A DNA stretch of 64,000 bases. Origin: HGM12998 sp900756495. GTDB taxonomy: Bacteria > Bacillota > Clostridia > Oscillospirales > Oscillospiraceae. Shown here piece after piece: positions 7,546 to 15,604 of this stretch (position 1 is the stretch's first letter; every line of letters starts with the position of its first letter). The stretch spans positions 1-64,000 of the forward strand of contig CAUEFI010000005.1 in assembly GCA_958477305.1 (NCBI GenBank), read 5' to 3'. A program made the position numbers and the translations under genes. The notes below the pieces were generated by a model, which worked only from the letters and a program-made list of their open reading frames with translations, was not told the origin of the DNA and searched no databases.

Positions 7546-9769
7546 TTATTTCTCTCTGGGGGCGAAAGGGCTGGGATGCTGATCGACCAAATGCTCAAAA
7601 TCAGCCACAGACAAAGGCTTGGAGAAGAAGTAGCCCTGGACCATACTGCAGCCTGACTTTCGCAAAAAGCTGACTTGCTCTTCCTCTTCGATACCCTCGG
7701 CGACAGTCTCTAACTGTAGCCGGTTGGCCAATTGTATAACCGACTGTATGACGGCTTTCGCCTTAGGGTTTTCAAAGTTGTTGACAAAAAACTGACGGTC
7801 CAGTTTGAGGCAGTCAATGGGAAGATCCTTGAGAAGACCCAAGGCAGAATAGCCGGATCCAAAGTCGTCTAAGGAGCAGCGGAAGCCATGGGAACGAATT
7901 TCACGGACGGTCTCTCCCGCCTGCAGAATTTCAGCGTTGGAAAACATAATGGATTCTGTAAGCTCGAACTCAATCCAGCGGGGCTCAATCCCATAGCGGG
8001 CCAAGATGTCCAGATAACCGGACAGAAAGTCGGATTTTCTCAGATGCCGGCGCGAGAGGTTAACTGAGATGGGAATCAGGGGAAGCCCTGCCTGAAGCCG
8101 TCTGTGCAGAAACCTGCATACCTGCTCAAAAACTTCAAAATCCAGCCTGCAGATGAGGTCGGTTTTTTCACAGAGCGGGATAAAGGCGCCAGGGGCCTAC
8201 AACACCGCGGTCGGGATGCAGCCAGCGAACCAAGGCCTCGGCTCCGGCAACAACTCCGTCTGTGAGGCGGACTTTGGGCTGCAAGAAAATGATAAATTCA
8301 GAGCACTCAAAGGCCTGCTCCAGCGCCCTGGTGACAGCCAGTTCATCCTGCTGGCGTAATCGAATCTCGTCGCTGTAGAACGCGCAGGTGCTGTGGTAAC
8401 TGTCGCGGACACTGTTGCGGGCGAGATTTGCACGATCCTGAAAGGCAATCAGGTCTGCCTGGTTGCTTTCCACCGGGTATACGCCCAGACTGACGCGCAG
8501 CGGGCCTGCCGGGCCCGTGAAGCTTTCCAGCAGAGTGGTCAGGGTATCCAGCCGTTTGCTCAGCCCTTCAGTGCTTTTAAGAAGGAGATAGTAGTTGTCA
8601 GCTTCGCCTCGGGAAGCGAGTTCTCCGGGGGATTCAAGGAAGCGATTCAGGAGATGATAGACCTGCCGCAGGATGTGATCGCCCTGACTGCTTCCGCCAA
8701 GGTCGTTGATTAATTTAAAACCTTTCAAATTCAGGGACACGACAGACCAAGTGTTGGGGGGACTCCGGTGTATCGTCTCAGCGGCAAGGAGGCGAAACCG
8801 AATGATACTGGGGCCGTGGGTCAACGGATCCACAAAGGCCACACCTTCCAGGCGGGCGCGGTATCTGCCCTGCATAACAATGATGGCCACAAAGAGAAAC
8901 AGAGAAGCGGCCATGAGGGCTATAATAATATAAAAGATGCGGAAGATGAAGCTATTAACATCAGCAGTCAAAATATCTTTCGGGATCATAGTGGCGACCG
9001 ACCAGCCGTAAGAACTAATGGGACAATAGTATAGGAGAATATCAGTCCCGCTTTTGGTGGGCAGGATCACACTGCCAGGGCGATTGGAAAGCAGGTTTTC
9101 CTGCATCTCCACGGCCCAGTCTTCTGTCCCAATATAGGTGGTTTCGGCAATAAGCGGAGTAAAGGAGGCATGTACAGGAGTCACTACAATTTTACCGTTT
9201 TGGTCTAGGATACAGACATTTCCACGACCGTCAAAACAATTGTTAGTGATCAGTTGCTGCATGCGTTCGATGGATTTTATGCCCGCTATTACTCCGGTAA
9301 TGGAGCCATCCTCTGAGACGGGCACCATATAAAGGATGTAGCCGGTCTCCACGCTGACCGCACTCTTACCTGTCAGAGCGGATTGAAAAGCGGCAAGTCC
9401 GTCAAACTGGACCACATCTCCGTCAAGCAGATGGGCATTGCCGTCCGGTGAAACCAGTGCAATATCAGTAAAAGCGGCAATCTCAGCCTTGCGGCTCAGA
9501 AACTCCGCCCGCTCATCCCCCTCCAGACGGACAACACTGTCAGCCAGCAGATTCAATGTATCAATCACAGAACGAATACGGGCGTCAATCAACTGGGCAG
9601 TCTGTTGGGAGACATCCTCCAGGTAGCTCTGGGTCCGGCGATCCACAGCTTTCAGAAGGCCGGAGGAATTCCAGAGAATAACAAGAGAGACCAACGCCAA
9701 TGCAATCACTGCCGTTAGGATCAGGACAAGCATCGTACGCTGCGAGGCGTTCTTTTGTGGGGATCCCAT
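7546..9769 (-). pseudogene. membrane dCache - degenerate GGDEF - EAL phosphodiesterase, interrupted by one frameshift
   Basis: Read on the minus strand: a membrane segment (about residues 12-32 from ATG 9769), an extracytoplasmic dCache-like sensor, a second membrane segment, a GGDEF domain whose signature is RGEADNYY rather than GGDEF (so probably not a cyclase), then EAL. The frame ends early after WLHPDRGVVGPWRLYPAL (stop near 8168). In another frame the EAL domain continues without stops: GAFIPLCEKTDL, VNLSRRHL, FELTES, DDFGSGYSAL, LKLDRQF, VAEGIEEEEQ, VQGYFFSKP. One extra base, near 8191, explains the break; deleting it restores VGPGAFIPL. All EAL catalytic residues are intact, so decay is recent or the base is a sequencing error. 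TTG 9826 lies inside the -10, so ATG 9769 is the start. Confidence 0.88.
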
Positions 9770-9825
9770 AAGCGGACGTTCGCTCCCGTCTCCGACAGTG
9801 AAGTATATCGTTTGATACCTTTTCA

Positions 9826-9854
9826 ATTATATATAGATTCTTGAAGAATGGCAA
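9826..9854 (-). promoter_or_regulatory. promoter of the phosphodiesterase gene
   Basis: On the minus strand, TTGCCA (9854-9849), 17-base spacer, TATAAT (9831-9826). The transcript starts near 9819, which rules out the in-frame TTG at 9826 as a start. Confidence 0.8.
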
Positions 9855-9921
9855 GGGTTTCACAAGAAATAGGCATAAGTGAAACGGGTCGGAGACCATA
9901 TCGGGAATGGAACGACGTGTA

Positions 9922-10380
9922 TTAATCCAGCGCAGCTTCAGCCGCCTCGATGTCCGCGGCCACAACCAACAGCACAGAGCTGCCGCGGATATCCAGAATA
10001 GCGGTATCCAGCTTTGTAACCTCCTCGGGAATATAGCTCTCATAGGCCGCCCGCTGGTCGGAGATTCGGGCTTCCAGCGCAGTTCTGGCAGCCTCCGCAG
10101 CTTCTTCGTCGGTAAGCGTAAAGACGGCAAGCTCTTCGGCAGTGGCGCCGGTTGATCCGTAAACCGCGCTGTCAGTAACGGTGGATTCATCCAGGCCGTA
10201 GAGCAGACAGGCGACATCCTGATCGATGGACTCCAGGTGCTCGGAAAAAGCGCCGCTCTCCAGCAGGGCATCTGCCGTTGCGGCGGGCTCATAGGGCGTT
10301 TCACCGCCGCAGGCGCACAGCAGGAGGACAAAGGTTAAAGCTAGGGGGACAATGCGCGCTGCGCCAAAATGTGTTTTCAT
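9922..10380 (-). CDS. DUF4358 lipoprotein
   Basis: A 152-residue secreted lipoprotein: signal peptide MKTHFGAARIVPLALTFVLL followed by lipobox LLCAC with Cys as the first mature residue. The mature part, about 130 residues rich in Asp, Glu and Ala (TEELAVFTLTDEEAAEAA), fits the DUF4358 family. ATG 10380 is preceded by GGAAGGAG. It starts two bases after the stop of the SGNH hydrolase gene upstream, so they form one unit; DUF4358 and SGNH proteins are often found together next to cell-surface acylation genes. Function unknown. Confidence 0.75.
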   Translation of the reverse strand: MKTHFGAARIVPLALTFVLLLCACGGETPYEPAATADALLESGAFSEHLESIDQDVACLLYGLDESTVTDSAVYGSTGATAEELAVFTLTDEEAAEAARTALEARISDQRAAYESYIPEEVTKLDTAILDIRGSSVLLVVAADIEAAEAALD

Positions 10381-10382
10381 AT

Positions 10383-11330
10383 TTATACTGCTCCTTCCGT
10401 TTCGGCTTGGCCGGCAAAATAGGCCTCCGGATCCACCGTGTGGCACATTAAGTATTCCAGCCATTTCTCATACCATTCCCTGGTGAAATGGACTCCGTCG
10501 GTGGTCCCCTCCCGCGGAAGAATGCCGTCCTCATCTGCTAAGGCGGAGGCCACATCTACCAGAACGACACGTTTTTCTGGAGCCAGACGTGCAAAGATCT
10601 CATTGTAGACCTCTACCTGCTCGTTGGTTACATAGTAAGGCTGGTTGTTTGCCTTGCATTTGTCGGGATTAACTGGCGTAAGGTTTTGCAGATAAATTAC
10701 CGCATCGGGCTGGAGCTGACGCACCATATCCAGCAGATCTGAAAATTTCTCCTCAAAACCTGAATCGTTAAAATAACCCAGCTCATTGACACCCAACGAG
10801 ATAAAGACCTTGGAATACTGTTTGCGGGCCAGGGCATCTAAAATGGTGTACTTCGTCCCGTCGATACTGATCACCCGCTTATCCGGGCGGTCCATCACAT
10901 CGAAGACCGTGATGCCCTTGTAGCAGAGGAAGTCGGGGCCCTTAATACCACTGTACAGCCGAAGGCCATCTGTCCGGGAGTCCCCCAGGAAGACGGCGTC
11001 ATCAAACCACTCCATGGCTACGGGAGCCGACTCGGGCGCAGGAGCAGAGAAGTCATAAGGGGCCGCTGTGGGTGTGGGCTCCGGTGTAGATTCAGGAGTA
11101 AGTGTAGGTGCAGGGGTCGGCGACGGCGAAGGAGACGGCGTTGGGACGGGCGTAATATCTGCCGGAGCAGGTGCTGAAGCGGGGGATTCAGCGGTGACAC
11201 CGGTAAGGGCGCTGCCTAGGTTGGGGCCAATCAGCAGGCAGAGGCACACCACTATAGCTGCGGCAATGACCGGGGCAGTCCAACGGCGGGGCTTCTTCTT
11301 TTGCTTTTCCAGGCGCCGGGGGGTGGACAT
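10383..11330 (-). CDS. membrane-anchored SGNH/GDSL-family hydrolase
   Basis: A 315-residue protein: basic N-terminus, one membrane helix (about residues 19-40), an extracellular Pro/Thr/Ser-rich linker of about 50 residues (PTPSPSPSPTPAPT repeats), then an SGNH domain with block I FLGDSRTDGL (Ser nucleophile), block III GVNELG (Asn) and block V TDGVHFT (Asp-x-x-His). Such enzymes remove or transfer acyl groups on surface polysaccharides; the actual substrate is not evident. It is co-transcribed with the DUF4358 lipoprotein gene. ATG 11330 is used; no convincing promoter is seen in 11331-11406. Confidence 0.88.
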   Translation of the reverse strand: MSTPRRLEKQKKKPRRWTAPVIAAAIVVCLCLLIGPNLGSALTGVTAESPASAPAPADITPVPTPSPSPSPTPAPTLTPESTPEPTPTAAPYDFSAPAPESAPVAMEWFDDAVFLGDSRTDGLRLYSGIKGPDFLCYKGITVFDVMDRPDKRVISIDGTKYTILDALARKQYSKVFISLGVNELGYFNDSGFEEKFSDLLDMVRQLQPDAVIYLQNLTPVNPDKCKANNQPYYVTNEQVEVYNEIFARLAPEKRVVLVDVASALADEDGILPREGTTDGVHFTREWYEKWLEYLMCHTVDPEAYFAGQAETEGAV

Positions 11331-11406
11331 GGACGGAACACCTCTTTATGGATAATTTATGAAAATACTGCAAAATTCGACTTGAAAGATAAAAAGAATA
11401 GGCGCT

Positions 11407-12096
11407 TTAGGGGAGTAAAAGCTGATCCAGAACGTCAAAGCTGTCCACCTCAAATTGGGGGGAGATTTCAGGCTGCCGGGGAAGGTGGCCGGGGTTAAAC
11501 CAGATGGTATCAATACCGGCGTTCAGCCCGCCCAGAATATCAGAGCCCAGGTTGTCCCCCACGACGACGGCCTGCCTCCGGTCGGCAATGCCGAGGGTTG
11601 CGCACACGGCCTCAAAATATTCCCTTTGCGGCTTGTGAAAGCCCAGCTCCTCTGAGATAAAAAGATAGGGAATGACACCTTTCAAAGGGGAGCGCTCAAA
11701 GCGCCTGCGCTGGGAACTGGCGATACCGTTGGTAACGATGGCCAGCGTGCAGTGCGGTGAAAGACGACGGCAAAAGCGCACCGCTCCGGGAAGCATATCG
11801 GCACACTGGCTCAGATGTTCCACATATGCCTGGTTCAGAGTTTGCGGGTCGCCAGAACAGCCCAGCGCACAGAGCAGTGCGGCAAAGCGCTCCACGACCA
11901 GATAGTCGCGGGTGATCTCTCCAGTATCCTGCCGGGCCCAAAGTTCAGCGTTGATCCTGTGATAGCGGGCGACGGCGTCGTCATCTGCCGGGAGACCATA
12001 GGCAGTCAAAACCTGACGCAGAGAGCGCTCTTCGGCCTTGTCAAAGTCGAAGAGTGTGTTATCAGCGTCCAGCAGAACAAATGAGTAGCGCGGCAT
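11407..12096 (-). CDS. HAD-family hydrolase, YjjG-type noncanonical pyrimidine nucleotidase
   Basis: A 229-residue cytosolic HAD phosphatase with motif I LLDADNTLFDFD, motif II IVTNG, and motifs III/IV HKPQREYF and VVGDNLGSDI. The combination and the cap (SLRQVLTAYGL, INAELWARQDTGEIT) match YjjG/YfnB nucleotidases that clear noncanonical nucleoside monophosphates. ATG 12096 has GGAGG eight bases upstream; the longer frame to 12123 lacks a ribosome site. The gene follows the exporter pair on the same strand with a 27-base gap. Confidence 0.88.
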   Translation of the reverse strand: MPRYSFVLLDADNTLFDFDKAEERSLRQVLTAYGLPADDDAVARYHRINAELWARQDTGEITRDYLVVERFAALLCALGCSGDPQTLNQAYVEHLSQCADMLPGAVRFCRRLSPHCTLAIVTNGIASSQRRRFERSPLKGVIPYLFISEELGFHKPQREYFEAVCATLGIADRRQAVVVGDNLGSDILGGLNAGIDTIWFNPGHLPRQPEISPQFEVDSFDVLDQLLLP

Positions 12097-12123
12097 GTAT
12101 TTGGTCCTCCCTCTCAAGGTCAT

Positions 12124-12582
12124 TCAGCGTTTGACGCGCCGGCGCTTAAAGTCGATCCACAGCCGGACCAGCGAGGCCACAGTGAGCACACCTACCGCCA
12201 GAGCTCCGGCCAGCCCCAGGGTGTGGAGCAGAGTAGACAAAAAGAGATCAATATCTCCGCTCATGGCGTGCTCCATGGAGTAGTAGATACCGCCGCCGGG
12301 CACCAGGGGAAAGAGCGCGACCAAAAGATAAGCGGTGACTGGACAGCGGCGGAGACGGGCCATGATTTCGGAATAGAGGGAGATAACCACGGCTGCCAGA
12401 AAGGATTGCACGATATCGCTGCCTAACGGAGCAGACAAAAGATAGCATAGCCACCCCAGCGTACCCCCGAAAGCGCAGATAAGGATGCCGGCCCCGTGGA
12501 TGTTAAAGAGAATGGAAAAACCCAGGCAGGCAACAAAGGCACAGGCGCAGGGGCGTAGCAATTCGTAGCATAGATCCGTCAT
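12124..12582 (-). CDS. threonine/serine exporter family, C-terminal half (YjjB-like)
   Basis: A 152-residue membrane protein with four to five hydrophobic helices and the family segment LFPLVPGGGIYYSMEHAMSG. It is the ThrE_2 half of a transporter that in Actinobacteria is one chain (ThrE); in many Firmicutes the halves are separate genes. ATG 12582 overlaps the stop of the other half by 4 bases (ATGA), implying equal synthesis and a two-subunit exporter. Substrate Thr/Ser is by family only; YjjPB relatives have been linked to succinate export. Confidence 0.85.
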   Translation of the reverse strand: MTDLCYELLRPCACAFVACLGFSILFNIHGAGILICAFGGTLGWLCYLLSAPLGSDIVQSFLAAVVISLYSEIMARLRRCPVTAYLLVALFPLVPGGGIYYSMEHAMSGDIDLFLSTLLHTLGLAGALAVGVLTVASLVRLWIDFKRRRVKR

Positions 12583-13355
12583 ATGGTTCCCCCCAGCAGA
12601 CGAGCCAGCCCCATGGCCAAGCTGGTTCCGATGGCAATGGCGACGCCGATAAGCAGGGCTTCGCCCACCTTGGTGATGCCAGCCACCAGGTCACCGGCCA
12701 TGATATCCCGCATGGCATTGGTAAAGGCGATCCCGGGGACCAGGGCCATAAGGGCGCCAATGATGATAAGATCCATGTGCTGTCCAAAACCCAACAGGGA
12801 AAGAGCGATGGCCAGTAAGGCCGAGACCATGCCGCCGGCAATGGTTCTAAAAAACAAGTTGGCCCCCAGCCGCGTCATAAAGCTAAGGCAAATTCCAATG
12901 GCTGCGCCGCACAGCCCACCGCACAGAGCGTCTCTGGGGGAGCCCCCGAAAAAGACGGTAAAAGCAGCAGCACCCAAAAAATAGGCCGCAATTTGGGCAG
13001 GACGGGAATAGAGCTTCCTCTCTGTCCAGATGGCAGCCAGACGTCTTTGAGCAGAATCAAAGGACGGAACATCCCGGCAGAGTTCGCGACACAGGGCGTT
13101 ATAGGCCTCCAGCAGATAGATGTCGGTGCCGTGCGGCGGGATTCGGCGTACCCTGGTGACCGGATGACCGTTAGGGTCGGTGAGAGAAACAATGACGAGG
13201 TTTGGGATGGCAAAGACTTCTCCAGTGGTCACACCGTAAGCGTGAAGGAGACGCTGCACCGACTCCTCCACACGATAGATCTCCGCGCCGCTCTCCATGA
13301 GACGGTAGCCCAGCTCGGAGGTCAGGCCAAGAAGGGCGTCGTAATCCAGTGCCAA
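12579..13355 (-). CDS. threonine/serine exporter family, N-terminal half (YjjP-like, DUF1212)
   Basis: A 258-residue protein: a soluble first half with ESGAEIYRVEESVQRLLHAYG and the conserved RIPPHGTDI region, then five membrane helices. It is the ThrE/DUF1212 partner of the gene that overlaps its 3' end. The start is TTG 13355, because an in-frame stop lies two codons upstream and homologues need the first helix; the ribosome site is weak, and the start is 16 bases after the ZIP transporter stop, so coupling is likely. Confidence 0.86.
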   Translation of the reverse strand: MALDYDALLGLTSELGYRLMESGAEIYRVEESVQRLLHAYGVTTGEVFAIPNLVIVSLTDPNGHPVTRVRRIPPHGTDIYLLEAYNALCRELCRDVPSFDSAQRRLAAIWTERKLYSRPAQIAAYFLGAAAFTVFFGGSPRDALCGGLCGAAIGICLSFMTRLGANLFFRTIAGGMVSALLAIALSLLGFGQHMDLIIIGALMALVPGIAFTNAMRDIMAGDLVAGITKVGEALLIGVAIAIGTSLAMGLARLLGGTI

Positions 13356-13371
13356 GGGGGGTCACCCGCTT

Positions 13372-14148
13372 TCAGAGAAGATGGGTCAGGGGCATGAGAC
13401 ACACACCGGTAAAGATGGCCAAAAGGCCGGCCCGATCATATCCATACTGACGCGAGGAAGGAATGAGCTCTTCCACTGAAATGTAGACCATGATGCCGGC
13501 CACCGCACCAAAGAGCAGCCCAAGTACAAGATCATTGATAAAGGGGCGCAGAACCAAAAAAGCCAGCAGCGCACCAACCGGTTCAGCCAGCCCGGAGATT
13601 AAGGTATACTGGAAGGCCTTCCGCCGGCTGCCGGTTGCGTACCAGATCGGCATGGCCACCGAAATTCCCTCCGGGATATTGTGCAGGGCAATGGCCAAGG
13701 CGATGGTAAGGCCCAGCGTAATATCTTCATATCCGGCCATAAAAGTAGCGATACCCTCCGGAAAGTTGTGCAGCCCTATGGCCAGGGTAGACACAAAGCC
13801 CACACGAAAAAGATTCTTATGCGGAGCCTCTCCGGAGGTTGGGTCGTACTCGTCGTGAGGGACGAGCCGGTCAATGCCGCCGGCCAGCGCGATACCGCCG
13901 GCCAGCGCCACCACTGCCATCAGGGCGCCAACTTTGCTTCCGCCCCAAGCGGTCAGGGAATCCCGGGCGTTGGGGAATAAATCGGTAAAGGATACCGATA
14001 GCATCACACCTGCGGCAAAACCCAGGGAGATGGTGATGAGCTTTTCACTCTTTTTTCTGGTGATAAAGACCACCAGTGCTCCAAGCAGAGTGGACAGTCC
14101 GGCCAAAATGGACAGAAGAAGCGCCCGAACGGCAGGGGACTCCAGCAT
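13372..14148 (-). CDS. zupT: ZIP-family zinc transporter (ZupT-like)
   Basis: A 258-residue membrane protein with eight predicted helices. The two metal-site helices carry HNFPEGIATFMAG (helix 4) and HNIPEGISVAMPI (helix 5), the ZupT/GufA signature that coordinates zinc and other divalent metals during uptake. ATG 14148 is preceded by AAAGAGG. The genes downstream (exporter halves) are closely spaced, but no Zur-like operator could be identified in 14149-14240. Metal range beyond Zn2+ cannot be read from the sequence. Confidence 0.9.
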   Translation of the reverse strand: MLESPAVRALLLSILAGLSTLLGALVVFITRKKSEKLITISLGFAAGVMLSVSFTDLFPNARDSLTAWGGSKVGALMAVVALAGGIALAGGIDRLVPHDEYDPTSGEAPHKNLFRVGFVSTLAIGLHNFPEGIATFMAGYEDITLGLTIALAIALHNIPEGISVAMPIWYATGSRRKAFQYTLISGLAEPVGALLAFLVLRPFINDLVLGLLFGAVAGIMVYISVEELIPSSRQYGYDRAGLLAIFTGVCLMPLTHLL

Positions 14149-14240
14149 GCAAATATACCTCTTTGTTTTAAAATAGCGCGGGGAGACTGGGAAGCCGTGT
14201 TCTGGCAGTGCGATTGCGTTTTAGTGTGCCCGATTTGTGA

Positions 14241-14717
14241 CTAATTGTTCCCGGAGGAACATTTGGCAGCATCAATGGCCAGGACAATCATAAGGGAGAG
14301 CAGAGCGTTCTTTGGTTCTGGCACATCGATGACATAGGTGTCGGTAAGGTGAAATAACTCCTTAGAGGCCGCCATAATAAACTCCCCCTCTGGATCGCTT
14401 ACCTGGTAATCCCACTCCCAAAAATTACCTTGGACCGACCAGCCGTTGCAGTCCAATGTAAAGCGGGGTTTGAAAAAGGTAAACTCCTTACGGATTGCAC
14501 CAATACAGTCCTCGCCGATATATAGGGCAAAGCGGGGAAGCAGGGTCAGGATCTCTTCCTTTACAGTACCCAGATGGATATGGTCGGCGGAGTAGATTTC
14601 CAGCCGGTGTCCCCAGGAGAGCTTGCCCTCTACTACATAGACACATTTACCTGCTTCGTCATAAATATCATAGCTGTCAAACCAGGAGAAAAAACGTTGC
14701 TTAAATAAGAGGCGCAA
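14241..14717 (-). CDS. LURP-one-related / scramblase-like protein
   Basis: A 158-residue protein built almost wholly from beta-strands with a hydrophobic C-terminal helix (NALLSLMIVLAIDAA). The pattern YDIYDEAGKCVYVVEGKLSWGHRLEIYSADH... and TLDCNGWSVQGNFWEWDYQV matches the LURP-one (DUF567) beta-barrel family, related to tubby and phospholipid scramblases; bacterial members have no assigned function. The start is TTG 14717, nine bases after AAAGGA. It stands alone between larger genes. 14718-14864 shows nothing further. Confidence 0.8.
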   Translation of the reverse strand: MRLLFKQRFFSWFDSYDIYDEAGKCVYVVEGKLSWGHRLEIYSADHIHLGTVKEEILTLLPRFALYIGEDCIGAIRKEFTFFKPRFTLDCNGWSVQGNFWEWDYQVSDPEGEFIMAASKELFHLTDTYVIDVPEPKNALLSLMIVLAIDAAKCSSGNN

Positions 14718-14864
14718 GGCGATCTATCCTTTCTACCTACGGACAGGGCCGCTCTGTATGTGATAGACAATTCAATACATCCAAATGGATACGGTTTCAC
14801 AAAAACTTTTCAAGTGGCAGTCTCAATAACCGGTGGGGAAAAATAGGCTGCAGCCCAAATGGGC

Positions 14865-15269
14865 TTATCGCCTGGGGTTGGCATCGGGGTCACCGGACAA
14901 GGCGCGGCGCTCCTCGCAGAGCTCCTCATAAAGGGCAGAAAGGGACCAGGAGGCATTGGTTTCGGTGAGAACGGCCTTCAAAACCGTCCGGGGGACGCCC
15001 GCTTTTCGAAGGCAATCCAGAACACGGTTCAGTGCAGCACCTGAAAAATGGCATAAAACCAGTACAGGTTCTTCAACAGAAGCCGGCGGTGGGGAGTTGA
15101 TAGGATCAGGGCCAGGCAGCCCGGCCAGGGCGCCTACGCTCTGAGACAACTCTTCCTGTGCGACGAATCGAACGCGGACGCCCAGGGGAATAAGCGCGCC
15201 CCTCAGTTTGGTCAGCCACACTGGCCGGTCGGGACAAAAGACAAGTATCGTTCCGGTATTGACGGACAT
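14865..15269 (-). CDS. DUF3783 domain protein
   Basis: A 134-residue cytosolic protein. The C-terminal part (VLCHFSGAALNRVLDCLRKAG, KAVLTETNASWSLSALYEELCEE) is the DUF3783 pattern, a small domain of unknown function common in Clostridia. AGAAGG sits 10 bases before ATG 15269 and only touches ATG 15278, so 15269 is preferred. It is transcribed away from the MATE efflux gene, sharing the 15270-15604 intergenic region with it. Confidence 0.75.
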   Translation of the reverse strand: MSVNTGTILVFCPDRPVWLTKLRGALIPLGVRVRFVAQEELSQSVGALAGLPGPDPINSPPPASVEEPVLVLCHFSGAALNRVLDCLRKAGVPRTVLKAVLTETNASWSLSALYEELCEERRALSGDPDANPRR

Positions 15270-15314
15270 GGAAATCATCCCTTCTGGTGTGGGTGGTACG
15301 GCCCGATAAATCCT

Positions 15315-15323
15315 ATTATAACA
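15315..15323 (-). promoter_or_regulatory. extended -10 promoter for the DUF3783 gene
   Basis: Minus strand TGT-TATAAT (15323-15315) with only a weak -35 (TCGCCA) 17 bases upstream; leader of about 40 nt. Confidence 0.55.
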
Positions 15324-15378
15324 CATAGGCGGCTGCTTGGCGATGCGGAGTTTTGGAACATTTTTTGAGGGGAAAGGC

Positions 15379-15407
15379 TTGACAAACTGATAAAACACAC
15401 ATAAAAT
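15379..15407 (+). promoter_or_regulatory. promoter of the MATE leader / small RNA
   Basis: TTGACA (15379-15384), 17-base spacer, TAAAAT (15402-15407): one of the best promoters in the window. Transcription should begin near 15414 and meets a strong terminator within about 50 bases. Confidence 0.85.
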
Positions 15408-15413
15408 AGAAAC

Positions 15414-15468
15414 GAATCGTGTGGCCGAGCGGCAGAAATCCAGATTCTGGATTTCTGCCGCTTTTTTT
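15414..15468 (+). ncRNA. short terminated leader (attenuator or small RNA) upstream of the MATE gene
   Basis: From the predicted start near 15414 the transcript runs only about 14 nt into a perfect 16-bp hairpin (15428-15443 with 15447-15462, 3-base loop) with seven T. The MATE start is 137 bases further on. Either this is an independent RNA of about 55 nt, or an attenuator whose read-through feeds the efflux gene. No alternative antiterminator pairing is obvious; a small hairpin CCTGAT/ATCAGG lies later in the leader (about 15543-15558). Confidence 0.6.
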
Positions 15469-15604
15469 GGCACTGCGTACAGGGTTGTGGCAGCTTTCCC
15501 GTTGGGCTCGCTTGACATGCGGAGCGGTCCGCTGTTCGGGCGTCCTGATGTTGATCAGGGCCCCAAAAAAGTCTCCGAAAATAACGGAAAGAGGAGACCG
15601 ACCA

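Noticed and set aside
15419..15604. N-terminal extension of the MATE protein
   Set aside because: It would be translated through a perfect intrinsic terminator and has no homology; ATG 15605 has the ribosome site and family start.
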